Origin: G963674685 sp964591275
Lineage (GTDB): Bacteria; Lernaellota; Lernaellaia; JACKCT01
Reading direction: 5' to 3'
DNA length: 62,023 nt
NCBI GenBank assembly: GCA_964591275.1
Contig: CAZQAE010000029.1
Location: forward strand, 1-62,023
Shown here: piece after piece, positions 41,366 to 51,900 of the stretch
Layout: each line of letters starts with the position of its first letter
Position numbering within the stretch: the stretch's first letter is position 1
Made by a program: the position numbers and the translations under genes
Notes under the pieces: model-generated
Told to the model about the DNA's origin: nothing
Database searches by the model: none
Seen by the model: the letters and a program-made list of their open reading frames with translations, nothing else

Positions 41366-43204
41366 CTACCAATTCGGCCCGATATATCCGTAATGCCTGC
41401 CCATCCAATAGGGCAGTAGGTAGTCGTGCCCGGTGCGCTCGCGACCGTTGTCGGCGCCCCCGTCTAGCTCGTAAGGACTGCGGTGCCAGAAACACATGTC
41501 GGGTTTTCTAAGATGCGCGGGAAGAGGATAGAGCGACTGCGTGGGCTGCTCGGGATTGATCTCGATCTCCGGATTGGCGCTGTTTTGAATATACCGGTCG
41601 CGCAGCGGCGCGTCGGAAAACATCCATAGCTGCCAAATAACGCGCATGATGGCATCCGGGTCTGTGCGTTGCGTCGAATAAAGATACCAGGGCGTAAAAG
41701 TGGGATTCGCCTCGACGCGGCCTCGTCGCATACTGAGCGCGTCGCCCGTGCCATACCAGAGCTGACTCGCAAATGCGGCGGCGTAACGCTCCTTTAATTC
41801 AGGATCATCTTCCATGCGCGTGAGCGCGGACATATTCTCAAAGCCCATATACACATTGTAATGCTTTGTCTGGTAGCCGAGATAAACCCATAGGAAACGC
41901 TCGGTGACCCAGGGATAACCGCGCTCGTCGATGAGTTCGTTGTAGATGTTTTCGTATTGCTGATCGCCTGATACGCGGTGGGCCAACTTGAACCACGCGA
42001 GGGCCGCGGTGCTCGCCAGGCCGTTGGGAAGCGGCACGCCTTCCAGAAACCAGCCGCGGAAGTCGCCAAATTGCGTCGGAGCGCCGTCGGCATCAACGAT
42101 AATCAGGTTGTTAGCCCACATATTATCGGCGATCTCAAGGGTGGTCCGCCGAACGGGTTCGCGCACCGATTCGTCGTCAACCAAATCGTAAAGCCACGAC
42201 AGCCCGACCAGCGCTCCCGAGTATTGATCGACGCTCACGTCGCCCTTCCAGTAATAGTCTTCAAATTCTCCTTCGCCTTCATGGTCGTCGGTTTCCGGCC
42301 AGAAGGTCTGAAACTCGCCCGGCCCCATCGGGGCGTCCTTTGGCATATAACTGCGGGATAGAAGACCGGGCACGCCGTTGACGCGGTTGAGAAGGTCCAG
42401 GCCGCGGGCGTGCAATTGCGCATTGGCCAGCGATTCCGGCCCCGGCTCCACGGCGTACCAAAAAGCGGCGCCGACCGAAGAATTGCCGTGAATGAAACAG
42501 GCGTCGCCCAGGTCGGTGTACCAGTAGTCGCCGCCTGGATCGTCAGGATTATCGGCGGTCACCGACAAGCCGTCGCTGTTATGACGCAGGTCGTAAACGT
42601 TCTGATAATTGCGAGCCTTTTTCAAAAGCGGGCCATCTTCCGCCGGGTTTCCAACCCGAATCCCGAAGGCTTCGCGTCCCGGACCGGTATCCGGGTCGGC
42701 GTCATCCACCTCGACGACGAAGTAGAAGATTGTCTCTTCCACATCCGGCGCCGTGCCGGACAATAGGCCGGTGTCGGGATTGATGGTCAGTCCTTCGGGA
42801 GCGCCGGGGTCAAGCATATAACTGCGCAGTTCATCCGTTTCCAGGATTCGCCAGTTGGAGTATGGCGGCGTTCCGCCCTCGGCCTCGAATGGGTATTCAT
42901 AGGGCTGCCCCGGCTGCGCGACGGGCGGGAAATCGTGAACGATCACCGGCGCTTCGGGCGGAGGCTGCGTGTCGTCATCGGCGTCGTCGTTGAGATCATC
43001 GTTCAGGTCGTCATCGAGGTCATCGTCCAGATCGTCATCAGCGCTGTCGTCGTCCGGATCGGCATCATCATCAATGTCGTCATTCGCAGGGGTATCTTCA
43101 TCGCCGGACGAATCGTCGTCATCATCGTCCGCGCAGGCCGCCAAAGTGAAAGTCAGTGTCAAAATTAGCAGCAGCAATAATCGGATGGCGCGTAGATGAA
43201 GCAT
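41366..43204 (-). CDS. Asp-rich lipoprotein with putative Ig domain and helical catalytic-like domain
   Basis: 612 residues. Lipobox TLAAC, then an unusually long acidic stalk (about 25-78). Residues about 85-185 form a putative-Ig (He_PIG-like) domain: YEYPFEAEGGTPPYSNWRI, GLTINPDTGLLSGTAPD. The remaining 420 residues are rich in Trp, Tyr and helices (YWKGDVSVDQYSGALVGLSW, NGLASTAALAWFKLAHRVSG, YQTKHYNVYMGFENMSALTR), resembling the alpha/alpha-barrel of glycoside hydrolases and polysaccharide lyases. No specific catalytic pair can be named. It probably binds or cuts polysaccharide at the cell surface. Convergent with the repeat block. Confidence 0.85.
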   Translation of the reverse strand: MLHLRAIRLLLLLILTLTFTLAACADDDDDDSSGDEDTPANDDIDDDADPDDDSADDDLDDDLDDDLNDDLNDDADDDTQPPPEAPVIVHDFPPVAQPGQPYEYPFEAEGGTPPYSNWRILETDELRSYMLDPGAPEGLTINPDTGLLSGTAPDVEETIFYFVVEVDDADPDTGPGREAFGIRVGNPAEDGPLLKKARNYQNVYDLRHNSDGLSVTADNPDDPGGDYWYTDLGDACFIHGNSSVGAAFWYAVEPGPESLANAQLHARGLDLLNRVNGVPGLLSRSYMPKDAPMGPGEFQTFWPETDDHEGEGEFEDYYWKGDVSVDQYSGALVGLSWLYDLVDDESVREPVRRTTLEIADNMWANNLIIVDADGAPTQFGDFRGWFLEGVPLPNGLASTAALAWFKLAHRVSGDQQYENIYNELIDERGYPWVTERFLWVYLGYQTKHYNVYMGFENMSALTRMEDDPELKERYAAAFASQLWYGTGDALSMRRGRVEANPTFTPWYLYSTQRTDPDAIMRVIWQLWMFSDAPLRDRYIQNSANPEIEINPEQPTQSLYPLPAHLRKPDMCFWHRSPYELDGGADNGRERTGHDYLLPYWMGRHYGYIGPNW

Positions 43205-43332
43205 TTTTTCTCCAATGCGATGTGTTTGGCAGCGCTCATAGCAAGGTAGAAAAGCGCAGTGCGTGAGTCAAGCGATCTGGGCAATCCGATCATTAGTGTA
43301 ATTAGCGTACCGGAAAATAATCCCATGGGATC

Positions 43333-44742
43333 TTATTTTAGCCAGTTTTTCGTGTAGCCGGGATCGATTCTGAGCATCTCCGGTATTTGCGCGACCCATT
43401 CATTGTCCTGGCCGGCGCGATAGGGGCTGATATATTCCCAGACGATTTGCTTTGAGGCGGCAACTTCGATGACTCGACCGAATCCCGACTCGGTAATCAG
43501 CACGTTTCCGTTGGGAAGTTGTTGGAAGGATCCCAATTTTCGTGAATAAAAATCGCCATCGGCTTTCCCGTCGTACACCCACAGGATACGCTGTTGAAAC
43601 GGCGTAAAGCGCATGACTCGGCTTCGCCTGCCCAAACCCCGATTGTCGAAAACCATGATCGATCCATCCGGCGCAAGCTCAGGTTGGTGCTGCTTTATAA
43701 AAAGACCGGACATTCCCCAGACAAAGGTTTCTTTTTCCAAATCGACAATGCCGATGAAGTCCCGATTGCATAAAGAAACGAGAACATTGCCCTTTTGAAA
43801 AATTTCGGACTGTCCGATGAGTTTTCCATCCAGCCATTGCAATGTATTTGCATGAAACACATCTCCCGAAATATTCTCTTTATCCACCGCGGACCAATAG
43901 GGAGAATTTGCCAGACATTTGAGTAAAGAAGTCCGCTTGATTTCATTTCCACCGGGGTCGAGGACCGTAATAAAATCCTCCAAAATCGGCTGCTCGGCAT
44001 TGTATTCAGGAAGCAGGCGACCCTCGCGGATCAACACAAAAATGTTCCCCTGGGGATCGATATCAAGATCATGGTGGGCATAGGCATCGTATTTCCACAG
44101 GAGATTGGAGTCTTTGTCGAGTTTGAATAAACCCAGCCCTTCAAATATCACCAGGAGATCGCCGTTTTCAAAAAGACGGCAGCGACGCCAGAACTGCGAA
44201 TTGAAATCCTTTTTAGCCTGATGCTCTTCGGATCGCTCGGGCCAGACTTCCAGGTAAGACTTTGCCCACTTGTGTAAAATTTTGCCTTCCATATCCATCA
44301 GGATCGCCTCCGGCCCATGACCGGAAGTGAAGAGGTTGAGACCTTGAAAAGTCTTTCCTTCCACCTGACGTATGACGCCGCTTTTTTCTTGCGCTGTGTT
44401 GACGCCCGCCAGATATCCAATCGATTTCAGCTTCCGCATTTCCTCGGCTTGCCGTTCGCTAAGATGTGCGCCGCTGTCGGGCGTCCTTGACTGGCCCCAG
44501 GCGCCGACAGCCGGCGGCGAGCCTACGATTTCGCTAAGGACGGTTTCTGAGTCCCGAAATTTTTCAAAATGAATCAGGTACTCGACGAACGGGTGCAAAA
44601 TAAAAGTCAGATTGATAATTATCGAGACGGCCAGGAGTAAAAAAAACCACTTCCGGCTTTTTTCCGGCTTTTTTGCGCCGCCGGCGGACAGGTCCGAAGC
44701 GCCGGAAGTTGATGGAGATTGGTTTTTTTCACTGCCGGTCAT
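43333..44742 (-). CDS. Membrane-anchored arylsulfotransferase-like propeller protein
   Basis: 469 residues. A Ser/Lys-rich cytoplasmic N-terminus (about 1-30), one membrane helix (about 32-50), then a periplasmic beta-propeller with the layout of ASST-type proteins: NLFTSGHGPEAILMDMEGKIL, WKYDAYAHHDLDIDPQGNIF, DVFHANTLQWLDGKLI, KQHQPELAPDGSIMVFDNRG and LPNGNVLITESGFGRVIEV. The conserved histidines in HHDLD, HANTL and HQPEL match the expected active-site positions of arylsulfate sulfotransferases. A PQQ-like non-catalytic propeller is the alternative. ATG 44742; no operon partner. Confidence 0.8.
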   Translation of the reverse strand: MTGSEKNQSPSTSGASDLSAGGAKKPEKSRKWFFLLLAVSIIINLTFILHPFVEYLIHFEKFRDSETVLSEIVGSPPAVGAWGQSRTPDSGAHLSERQAEEMRKLKSIGYLAGVNTAQEKSGVIRQVEGKTFQGLNLFTSGHGPEAILMDMEGKILHKWAKSYLEVWPERSEEHQAKKDFNSQFWRRCRLFENGDLLVIFEGLGLFKLDKDSNLLWKYDAYAHHDLDIDPQGNIFVLIREGRLLPEYNAEQPILEDFITVLDPGGNEIKRTSLLKCLANSPYWSAVDKENISGDVFHANTLQWLDGKLIGQSEIFQKGNVLVSLCNRDFIGIVDLEKETFVWGMSGLFIKQHQPELAPDGSIMVFDNRGLGRRSRVMRFTPFQQRILWVYDGKADGDFYSRKLGSFQQLPNGNVLITESGFGRVIEVAASKQIVWEYISPYRAGQDNEWVAQIPEMLRIDPGYTKNWLK

Positions 44743-44887
44743 GTTTGCGTATCGCCCGTGTTGGTCGTCGCTATTTCAATGCACCCGCTCCGCTATCAAT
44801 AAGCCGCCAAAAAACGACGGCGGGGATATGAATATCGCCCGCTGCCGATAGAAAATCACCAAGGAGTTTTTTTACTCTTTATCATCA

Positions 44888-44920
44888 CGGGCGTCTCGCT
44901 TCAATCCGGCGGGACGCCCG
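44888..44920 (-). terminator. Possible terminator downstream of gdhA
   Basis: CGGGCGTC and GACGCCCG form an 8-bp stem with a 17-base loop, 25 bases beyond the gdhA stop. No clean T-run follows on the minus strand, so function is uncertain. Confidence 0.4.
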
Positions 44921-44944
44921 TTATTCTGTACATATTCGAGCGGA

Positions 44945-46285
44945 TCAGACGACGCCCTGATCGATCATGGAATCAGCGACTTTAATGAAACCCGCCACGT
45001 TCGCGCCGTCGACGTAGTTGACGAATCCGCTGTCCTCTTTTCCGTGCTTCACGCAGGCTTCGTGGATATTAACCATGATCTGATGCAAACGATCATCCAC
45101 TTCCTTGCGCGTCCAGGACAGGCGCATGGAGTTTTGCGTCATCTCCAGACCCGACACCGCCACGCCGCCCGCATTGGCCGCTTTGCCGGGAGCAAAAAGA
45201 ATTCCTCCGTCCTGGAAAATCTTAATGGCTTCCGGAGTGGAAGGCATATTGGCCGCCTCGCAGACGCACATGCATCCATTTTTTATGAGCGTCGATGCGT
45301 CTTCTCCGCTGATTTCGTTCTCGGTAGCCGTTGGAATGGCAATATCGCATTTGACTTCCCATGGGTGACGATCCGGCACCCATTCCAGTCCGAAATGATC
45401 GGCGTAATCTTTGGCCGACTGGCGATAGACGGTCCAAAGATCCTTAAGAAATTCCAGTTTTTCTCCCTTGATGCCGTCTTTATCGTAAACATAGCCAAAC
45501 TCATCGGCAATCGTCACAACCTTAGCGCCCAATTCATTGACCTTTTCAATGACATGGCTTCCAACATTTCCGTATCCGGAGATGGTGATCGTTTTCCCAG
45601 CGAATGATTCACCCCTGGTTTTGAGCATCTCTTTGGCGAAATAAACGACGCCGTATCCTGTCGCTTCGGGCCGGATTAACGAGCCGCCCCAATTGCGTCC
45701 CTTGCCGGTCAACACGCCGGTAAACTGCATGGTAAGTTTTTTGTACATGCCGAACAGGAAGCCGATTTCCCTGGCGCCCACGCCGATGTCGCCGGCGGGC
45801 ACGTCGGTATTCGGTCCGATATGACGAAACAGTTCACTCATGAAGGCCTGACAGAAACGCATGACCTCGTTGTCGCTTTTCCCCTTGGGGTCGAAATCGG
45901 AACCGCCCTTTCCGCCACCCATGGGCAAGGTCGTGAGACTGTTTTTAAAAACCTGTTCAAAGGCCAAAAACTTTAAGATGCTCAAATTGACGCTGGGGTG
46001 AAAACGCAGACCGCCCTTATAAGGACCAATGGCGCTGTTCATCCCTATGCGGAAGGCTTTGTTGACATGAACCAGGCCCTGATCATCCACCCAGGCGACG
46101 CGAAAAAGAATAATGCGCTCCGGTTCGACGATGCGGTCGAGAATGTTCGCCGCCTGATACCGGGGATTTCGCTCAATGACTGGCCAGATCGACTCAACAA
46201 CTTCTTGAACCGCCTGGTGAAACTCTTTCTCTGCGGGGTTTTTTGTCTTGACCTTTTCCATGAAAGCGTCGATGGAAGCGTACAT
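44945..46285 (-). CDS. gdhA: NADP-type glutamate dehydrogenase
   Basis: 446 residues from ATG 46285, with GGAGG five bases upstream; the adjacent ATG 46288 is too close to that site. Reductive amination of 2-oxoglutarate to glutamate in the cytoplasm. Signatures: GPYKGGLRFHPSVN, LPMGGGKGGSDFDPKGKSD with the catalytic lysines, RHIGPNTDVPAGDIGVGARE, ATGYGVVYFAKEML and the dinucleotide fold ITISGYGNVGSHVIEK. Length matches the hexameric small-subunit GdhA (about 447). Stand-alone gene. Confidence 0.98.
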   Translation of the reverse strand: MYASIDAFMEKVKTKNPAEKEFHQAVQEVVESIWPVIERNPRYQAANILDRIVEPERIILFRVAWVDDQGLVHVNKAFRIGMNSAIGPYKGGLRFHPSVNLSILKFLAFEQVFKNSLTTLPMGGGKGGSDFDPKGKSDNEVMRFCQAFMSELFRHIGPNTDVPAGDIGVGAREIGFLFGMYKKLTMQFTGVLTGKGRNWGGSLIRPEATGYGVVYFAKEMLKTRGESFAGKTITISGYGNVGSHVIEKVNELGAKVVTIADEFGYVYDKDGIKGEKLEFLKDLWTVYRQSAKDYADHFGLEWVPDRHPWEVKCDIAIPTATENEISGEDASTLIKNGCMCVCEAANMPSTPEAIKIFQDGGILFAPGKAANAGGVAVSGLEMTQNSMRLSWTRKEVDDRLHQIMVNIHEACVKHGKEDSGFVNYVDGANVAGFIKVADSMIDQGVV

Positions 46286-46462
46286 CATTACCTCCGAAAC
46301 TGTTGAAAAATAAATAGCGGGAATTGGCAGTGAAAACCGCATAGGAATGAATTCTGTTTTTCTGGTCCGGCGTCATGTAGCCTGTATTTTGAAAACATGC
46401 CGACGCAGCCTCCGTGCCACGAAGCTTATATACCTAAAATAAAAATACAAGCACCCGTTTTG

Positions 46463-46490
46463 AAAAAAAAGCCCGCAGAAAGCGGGCGTT
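46463..46490 (-). terminator. Intrinsic terminator of the receiver-DnaJ gene
   Basis: On the minus strand CGCCCGCT-TTCTG-CGGGC is followed by eight T residues, about 20 bases after the stop at 46512. Confidence 0.85.
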
Positions 46491-46511
46491 TTCGTTGCAT
46501 GACTTTTGGAT

Positions 46512-48770
46512 TTAGACTGTGGGTGTCTTCTTTTTGAACAGTCTTTCGAAGAAAGTTGTTTTCTTTTGGTTGGCTTGTTGTTCCTTTAGCTTGATCAGTC
46601 TCAGTTCCCTCAGTGCTTCGACGGAGTTGGGATTGCAGATCAGCGCTTTTTCATATTGTTTCTCGGCGAATTCACTGAGTCCCTGCCGCTTATAAATCGC
46701 TCCCAGGAAAAGGTATGCCTTCTCGCAACGAGGATTTATTTCAAGAGCGCGACTGAGCGATTCTCTGGCTTCGAATTGCAGGTCGGCCATGGATTCGTTC
46801 GGGCGAAGCTGCAACTCCTCCTCGTCCGCGTCTTTCTCGTAAGGGATGTTGTATAGCGACCATGCGTAGTATGCGAGATATTCCGCCTCGTTGGGCGCAA
46901 TCTCCAGGGCTTCGCTCAGGGCGTGGGCCGCGCGTGTGAATCGTTTTTCTTTCAGAAACTCAAGTCCCGCCTGATATCTTTGCTCGGCGGAGATGATGTC
47001 CTTCACGCCTCTGATCCTCGATGACTCTTTCTTCTCAGGCTCAATTCCGGCCAGTTCTTCTTTGAAATTGATGATCTTTTCTTGCGTGTTGAGCCGATCA
47101 TAGGCCTCGTTCACCGCCCGAAAGATTTCTTCGACCTTGACCTTGACCTCGGTGCTGGCGCGCCCGAAAAAACGGTCCGGGTGAAATTCTTTCGCCAGTT
47201 TGTGATAGGCAAGCCGCACCTCCTGTTCCGTGGGGTTCTCGGTTACGGCAAGGAGTTCAAAGAGGTTGTCGGTGGTGAGCCTTTTGTATATCTCCAACAC
47301 GCGGCGCCTGGCCTTGGCGTCCTCGCCGTCGCCGCCAATCTCCGGCTGCTCAGGCGACGTTTCCCCGGGTTTGGGCGACTTGGCGACCGGTTTCACCGAA
47401 GAAGTTTCCTTGTTGACGACCGGGGCGGCTGGCGCCGATGGCTCGGAGCCGTCCAGGATGATGACGTTCGGCGGCGACTCCTTCTTGGCTTTTTGCTTTC
47501 CGGTTTTTTTCGCTTCCTTTTCTTCCTGCGTGGCTTTGGCAAGTTCACGCGCCTCGCACACGACATCCTTTCCGTAACTCAGCGCCGTTTGCGGATCGTC
47601 CGTGGAATCGGCAATCGGTTCAACCATGCCGCTGACGATCATGGTGTATAAGACCTGCAATGTGCGCTCAAGCGGCAGCGAAGATTTGGAAACCGTTTCC
47701 TCGAAGCTCTTGGTTCCGTCGATAAAATCAACGAGATTGGACTCCGCCTGAGACATTTGCAGTTCCTGGAAGCGATAACGTCGATTGCCGCCCAGGTGCA
47801 GAAAACGCTGGCCGAAGTGCTTGGTGAGAGGAACAAGGCGGTCGTAATCGTAGAAAAGGCGAACGCCTTCACTGATAATATTGGCGACGGACATATCGAC
47901 ATTCTGGATGTCGCCTTTGACGCTTTCATCCTCGGTGAATTTATAAGTTCCGTCCCGCCAGGAAAAAATCTCGAACAGTTTTTCCCGTACCTGCATCTTG
48001 AGATAGTTCACCAACTGCTGCGGCGTCAGAAGCCCCATCTCCATGAGAATCGTACCCTGCAATCGGTTGCTGGATTGCATGAGCTTTACTGATTCCACAG
48101 CCTGTTCTTCACTAATGGTGCGCATCCGCACGAGAAAGTTGCCAAGATATTCACCGGGAAGACTCGTGTTCACGCACACGGGATATCCAGCCAAAATCTC
48201 GACCTCTTTAACCTTGTCCTGACTTTTCATCATCAGGCGGCCCGACTTGCCCATAACGTAAAGGTCGTGAAGTAGCTCGGGAAATGAGACGGATGAAAGA
48301 TCGCCATCCAGCGCAATCGGCTCCTTTGCCGGCGCCGCGGCTTCAGCCACTTCGCCTTCCACAGTTTCTTTCTGAACAGGTTCAACCGGCGGGGGCGGCT
48401 CGCCGATCATCCCGATGATTTCCTCGATGAGTCGGGAAAGCTGAAAAGGTTTTTCGACGAAAGCGTCGGCGCGATATTTCACTTTGGCGTCGTGCTGCAT
48501 TTTTGGAGTTTTATAAACGGCGCTCATCAGCATCACCGGTGTGATTTCGCCGTCTGGGCGCGCCTTGATTGTCTTGCAGACATCCCAGCCGTTCATCTTG
48601 GGTAGCAGTACGTCCAGAAGAACAAGGTCGGGCTTCAGTTCATCGAACTGCTTGAGCGCATCCTCGCCATTTCGTGTGACGTATACCTCGAATCCCTTTG
48701 CGGCAAGCGCCGCATGCAGGATCTGGCCGATGTTCAAATCATCATCGACAACCAGAATCCGATTCCCCAT
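46512..48770 (-). CDS. Receiver-DUF4388-DnaJ-TPR fusion protein
   Basis: 752 residues from ATG 48770. Receiver domain 1-125 with Asp53 (LVLLDVLLPKMNGWDV), MSAVYK and Lys of VEKPF. A DUF4388/PATAN-like region follows (about 160-300: GDLSSVSFPELLHDLYVMGK SG..., and LTPQQLVNYLKMQVREKLFE). A Lys/Pro/Ala-rich linker (about 425-500) precedes a J-domain with the HPD motif at 530-532 (KLAKEFHPDRFFG), and TPR helices (about 590-740) run to the end (FFERLFKKK). No DNA-binding or enzymatic output: phosphorylation may switch DnaK recruitment or a gliding/polarity complex, as for PATAN-domain regulators. Cytoplasmic. Confidence 0.93.
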   Translation of the reverse strand: MGNRILVVDDDLNIGQILHAALAAKGFEVYVTRNGEDALKQFDELKPDLVLLDVLLPKMNGWDVCKTIKARPDGEITPVMLMSAVYKTPKMQHDAKVKYRADAFVEKPFQLSRLIEEIIGMIGEPPPPVEPVQKETVEGEVAEAAAPAKEPIALDGDLSSVSFPELLHDLYVMGKSGRLMMKSQDKVKEVEILAGYPVCVNTSLPGEYLGNFLVRMRTISEEQAVESVKLMQSSNRLQGTILMEMGLLTPQQLVNYLKMQVREKLFEIFSWRDGTYKFTEDESVKGDIQNVDMSVANIISEGVRLFYDYDRLVPLTKHFGQRFLHLGGNRRYRFQELQMSQAESNLVDFIDGTKSFEETVSKSSLPLERTLQVLYTMIVSGMVEPIADSTDDPQTALSYGKDVVCEARELAKATQEEKEAKKTGKQKAKKESPPNVIILDGSEPSAPAAPVVNKETSSVKPVAKSPKPGETSPEQPEIGGDGEDAKARRRVLEIYKRLTTDNLFELLAVTENPTEQEVRLAYHKLAKEFHPDRFFGRASTEVKVKVEEIFRAVNEAYDRLNTQEKIINFKEELAGIEPEKKESSRIRGVKDIISAEQRYQAGLEFLKEKRFTRAAHALSEALEIAPNEAEYLAYYAWSLYNIPYEKDADEEELQLRPNESMADLQFEARESLSRALEINPRCEKAYLFLGAIYKRQGLSEFAEKQYEKALICNPNSVEALRELRLIKLKEQQANQKKTTFFERLFKKKTPTV

Positions 48771-48957
48771 TGCCAACACCCCCCCCTCGCATTTTTATGC
48801 GACCGAGCAATCAATCAAGCTAATAAAATATTCTAGAAAGAAAACAAGCGCACTACCGTGCACTGTATTGTCCTTTGCTTCATTTTTCAAGCAGGAGCCA
48901 TTGACGACTTTGTAGGTCTAATCTCCGGCGGTGAAGGGACAAAAACCGGACAACATA

Positions 48958-51900
48958 TCACCATCCGCATCCCCCTCCCGAATCATCTTGCTCATCACCG
49001 CCGACTTTATTGCCGCCATCCCCGTTGTCGCCCGACACGTCTTGATCGCCACCGTCATCAGATCCTTCACCCGTCTTCACAATCTCGGCATGTTCAGAAT
49101 ATTCCGAATCGCCGTACTCATGAAAAGCGGCGACCCGATAGACCAATTTTCGCGGCGGCGCCGACGTGTCAATGAACGTCATTTCGTTTTCCCCGACGCT
49201 TGCAACGGTATCAAACGCGCCTTCTTCAAAACGTCTTTCAATCCGGAATCCGCTTTCCGCCTCGGAGTTGTCCGTCCAGGTCAGCGACACGCCCGCATCG
49301 ACAGGCACGGCATTGAGCATTGCGGGTCGGGCGGGCAGCGTGCGGGTTTGCGTCGTGTTGCCGGCTGGCGATTGACCGGCCTCATTGACGGCGTGCAACC
49401 GGTAAAAGACCATTTGCCCCTCGACAAGACCGGTATCCGTAAAGCTCTCGGCGTCGACCGGAACAAAGGCTCGCTCGGCCCAGGTTTCGCCGTCCGTACT
49501 GCGTGTCAGGCTCAGGTGGGTTTCCCCCTGGCTGATATCGGACCAGACCAGCTGGATGGACGACGACGACACCGGGTGAGCGGCCAAAGCTTGCGGGGCC
49601 GCCGGAATCGTCAAGGCAAAACAGGTTTCGGATTTCGGACCGATCCCGCCGCTGTTTTCCGCACTGATCGCCCAGGCCAGCCGCTGGGCTTCCCCGACAG
49701 TCGAATCCGTGTAATGGGCGGCGTCCGTGTCGGCGTATCCGATAATTTCCCAGTCTGGCGCATCGAAGGGTGTTTTTCGGTACACGATGAAGCGCTGCTC
49801 GCCTTCGGAAACGTCTCGCCAATGAAGAGTAACGCTCATATCCTCCCGACTCTCGGCTACAAGCTCAACCGGCGCGGCGCATAACGTCGTCGCTTGCGCC
49901 AGGTCGGCGCTTTGCGCGCCGCCTCCCAAACTAATGGCTTCGACGAGGTATTCGTAAACGCTTCCTTCACGCAATCCTTCGTCAGTAAACTCAAAGAGGT
50001 CCGCCGCCATTTCCGCCGCTTCGTGAAAAACGCTTTCTCCAGGCCCGCGGCGAAGAATTTTCTGGCTCGTTTCCCCTTGGGAGTTATCGGACCAAATCAA
50101 ATGAATCGAGGAAACAGAGAGCGCGTGCGCGTGCAAATTTGTCGGCGCCGCCGGCAGGGATTGCGCGTACACGACGTTGGAATAGTAACTCTCAATTTCT
50201 CCCCGAACGGCCTTGAGTCGAAAGTAAGCGCCCTGCGCTTCCGTAAAATTTCCATACTCGTAAGACGTTTCATCAGCCGGCAGGTTTTCCAGCACCTGCC
50301 AGTCGCCGGTTTCGGATTCCGAGATTTCGAGTCTGAAATAATCCTCATCTTCCGATTGGTCGATCCAATCCAGCACGATGCGCGCACTGTCCAAAGCCCG
50401 TGAGCCGAGATTGTATGGCGCATCCAGTTCCGCAATCGGCAGCGACATGGCCGGATCGCCAAGCCACAGATACATCTCGATGTTCTGTTGGGTATAGCTT
50501 TCGTAAGTCGGATCGCCGGCAAAATGCGCGTAGAGATCGGCGTTGGCCTTGTTGAGAATATAGCCCGGATTGGTTATGCCGTCGTCGTATATGGCTTTGA
50601 ACAGGTACTTGTTGAACTCGTCGTTGGGAATCGTGTAGCTGCCGTAGATCGATCCCAGCACCGCCGCCGCGCCGCCGGTGGGATGAATCATCCACGACTC
50701 GGCAAAGCAGGGATCATCTCGGCCCATGTCGGCGTTTTCGCAGGCGATGGAAAAAAGAATGGCCGGATGTCCGCCATTGCCGAGCGCCGCCACATCATCG
50801 GTATTGAAATATTCACCGAGGTCGGACCACCCGAGCCATGACACGGAGTTGCCGTGACCACGATAGTTGATGATAAAGCGGCCTTCGTTGATTTGCGCCG
50901 TCAGGCTGTTATTCGTGGCCTCTTCGCCTCCGTACTGCGTTGTGAATATAGGCGCCGGCAGTCGATATTCGTAATTCCTGACAGCCTCGCTGACTGCGGT
51001 GTACTTGTCGGGATAACCCTGGCGATGCGCCGTCAGCAAAGATATTCCCAGCCAGTCGCCGCCGAAATCATCGCCCGACCAGTAGAGAATCTTGTCGATC
51101 ATGATAATGAGTTCTTCGTCGCTTTTTGCGGGAAGACGCCCGAGGGCGAGATCGGACAAATAATCATCGCCGTCCAAAAATGTATAGTAGGTATCGCCGT
51201 ATTTTCCTGTCGCGCCTTCGATCCAGGGAATATGGTCCAGGCCCTTGTCGCCGATGAAAAGAACGTATTCCAGCATTGGCGGAGAGCTTTGCTCATAGAC
51301 GCCGCGAATATAAGCCTTGATGTCCGCGGCGGGCTCTTCGCCGACGATTCCCTGCGCCGTGACGATTTCGACGCTGTGCCCTGATTCTGTGTGTCGGGCG
51401 GCGAGTTCGGTGATTTTTTCGTGATCCTCGAAGGCTTCGTCAACGATAATAAGATAAGTCGTTTGCGCGTCGGCGCGAAGCGGCGCTTGTGGGTTGTCGC
51501 TATAATTCAATAGAGTTTTCGAATACATCCGGCGGCGGTCGGGCGATACGAATTGCGGCTCGCGCGCCAAGGCGTTATGGTCGTTTAATCCTTCAAAAAC
51601 GATCTTGAATCGAATCCGGCTTGCCGCCGTCAATCTTCCGGTCCGGGGGTTGAAGCGCAGCGGATTGATGATGAGCGTGGCCGTGCGAAGGCCGCCCCAG
51701 ATCGCCGGATTCTTTAGAGTCGCATCGTAATCCGGGAAAGGCCGGTCCGTCGCGTAAGCGTCGGCGTCGATGACAAAAGGCGGCGGCGCCTGGGAGTCCG
51801 TGACGAAGGGCTGTTGCGGATCAATAAGAAGTCCATCGAAGTGTTCGCTTGCGACATCGATGATTTCAACGCGAAAGTCGCTTTGCGCCGGGATTTGGAT

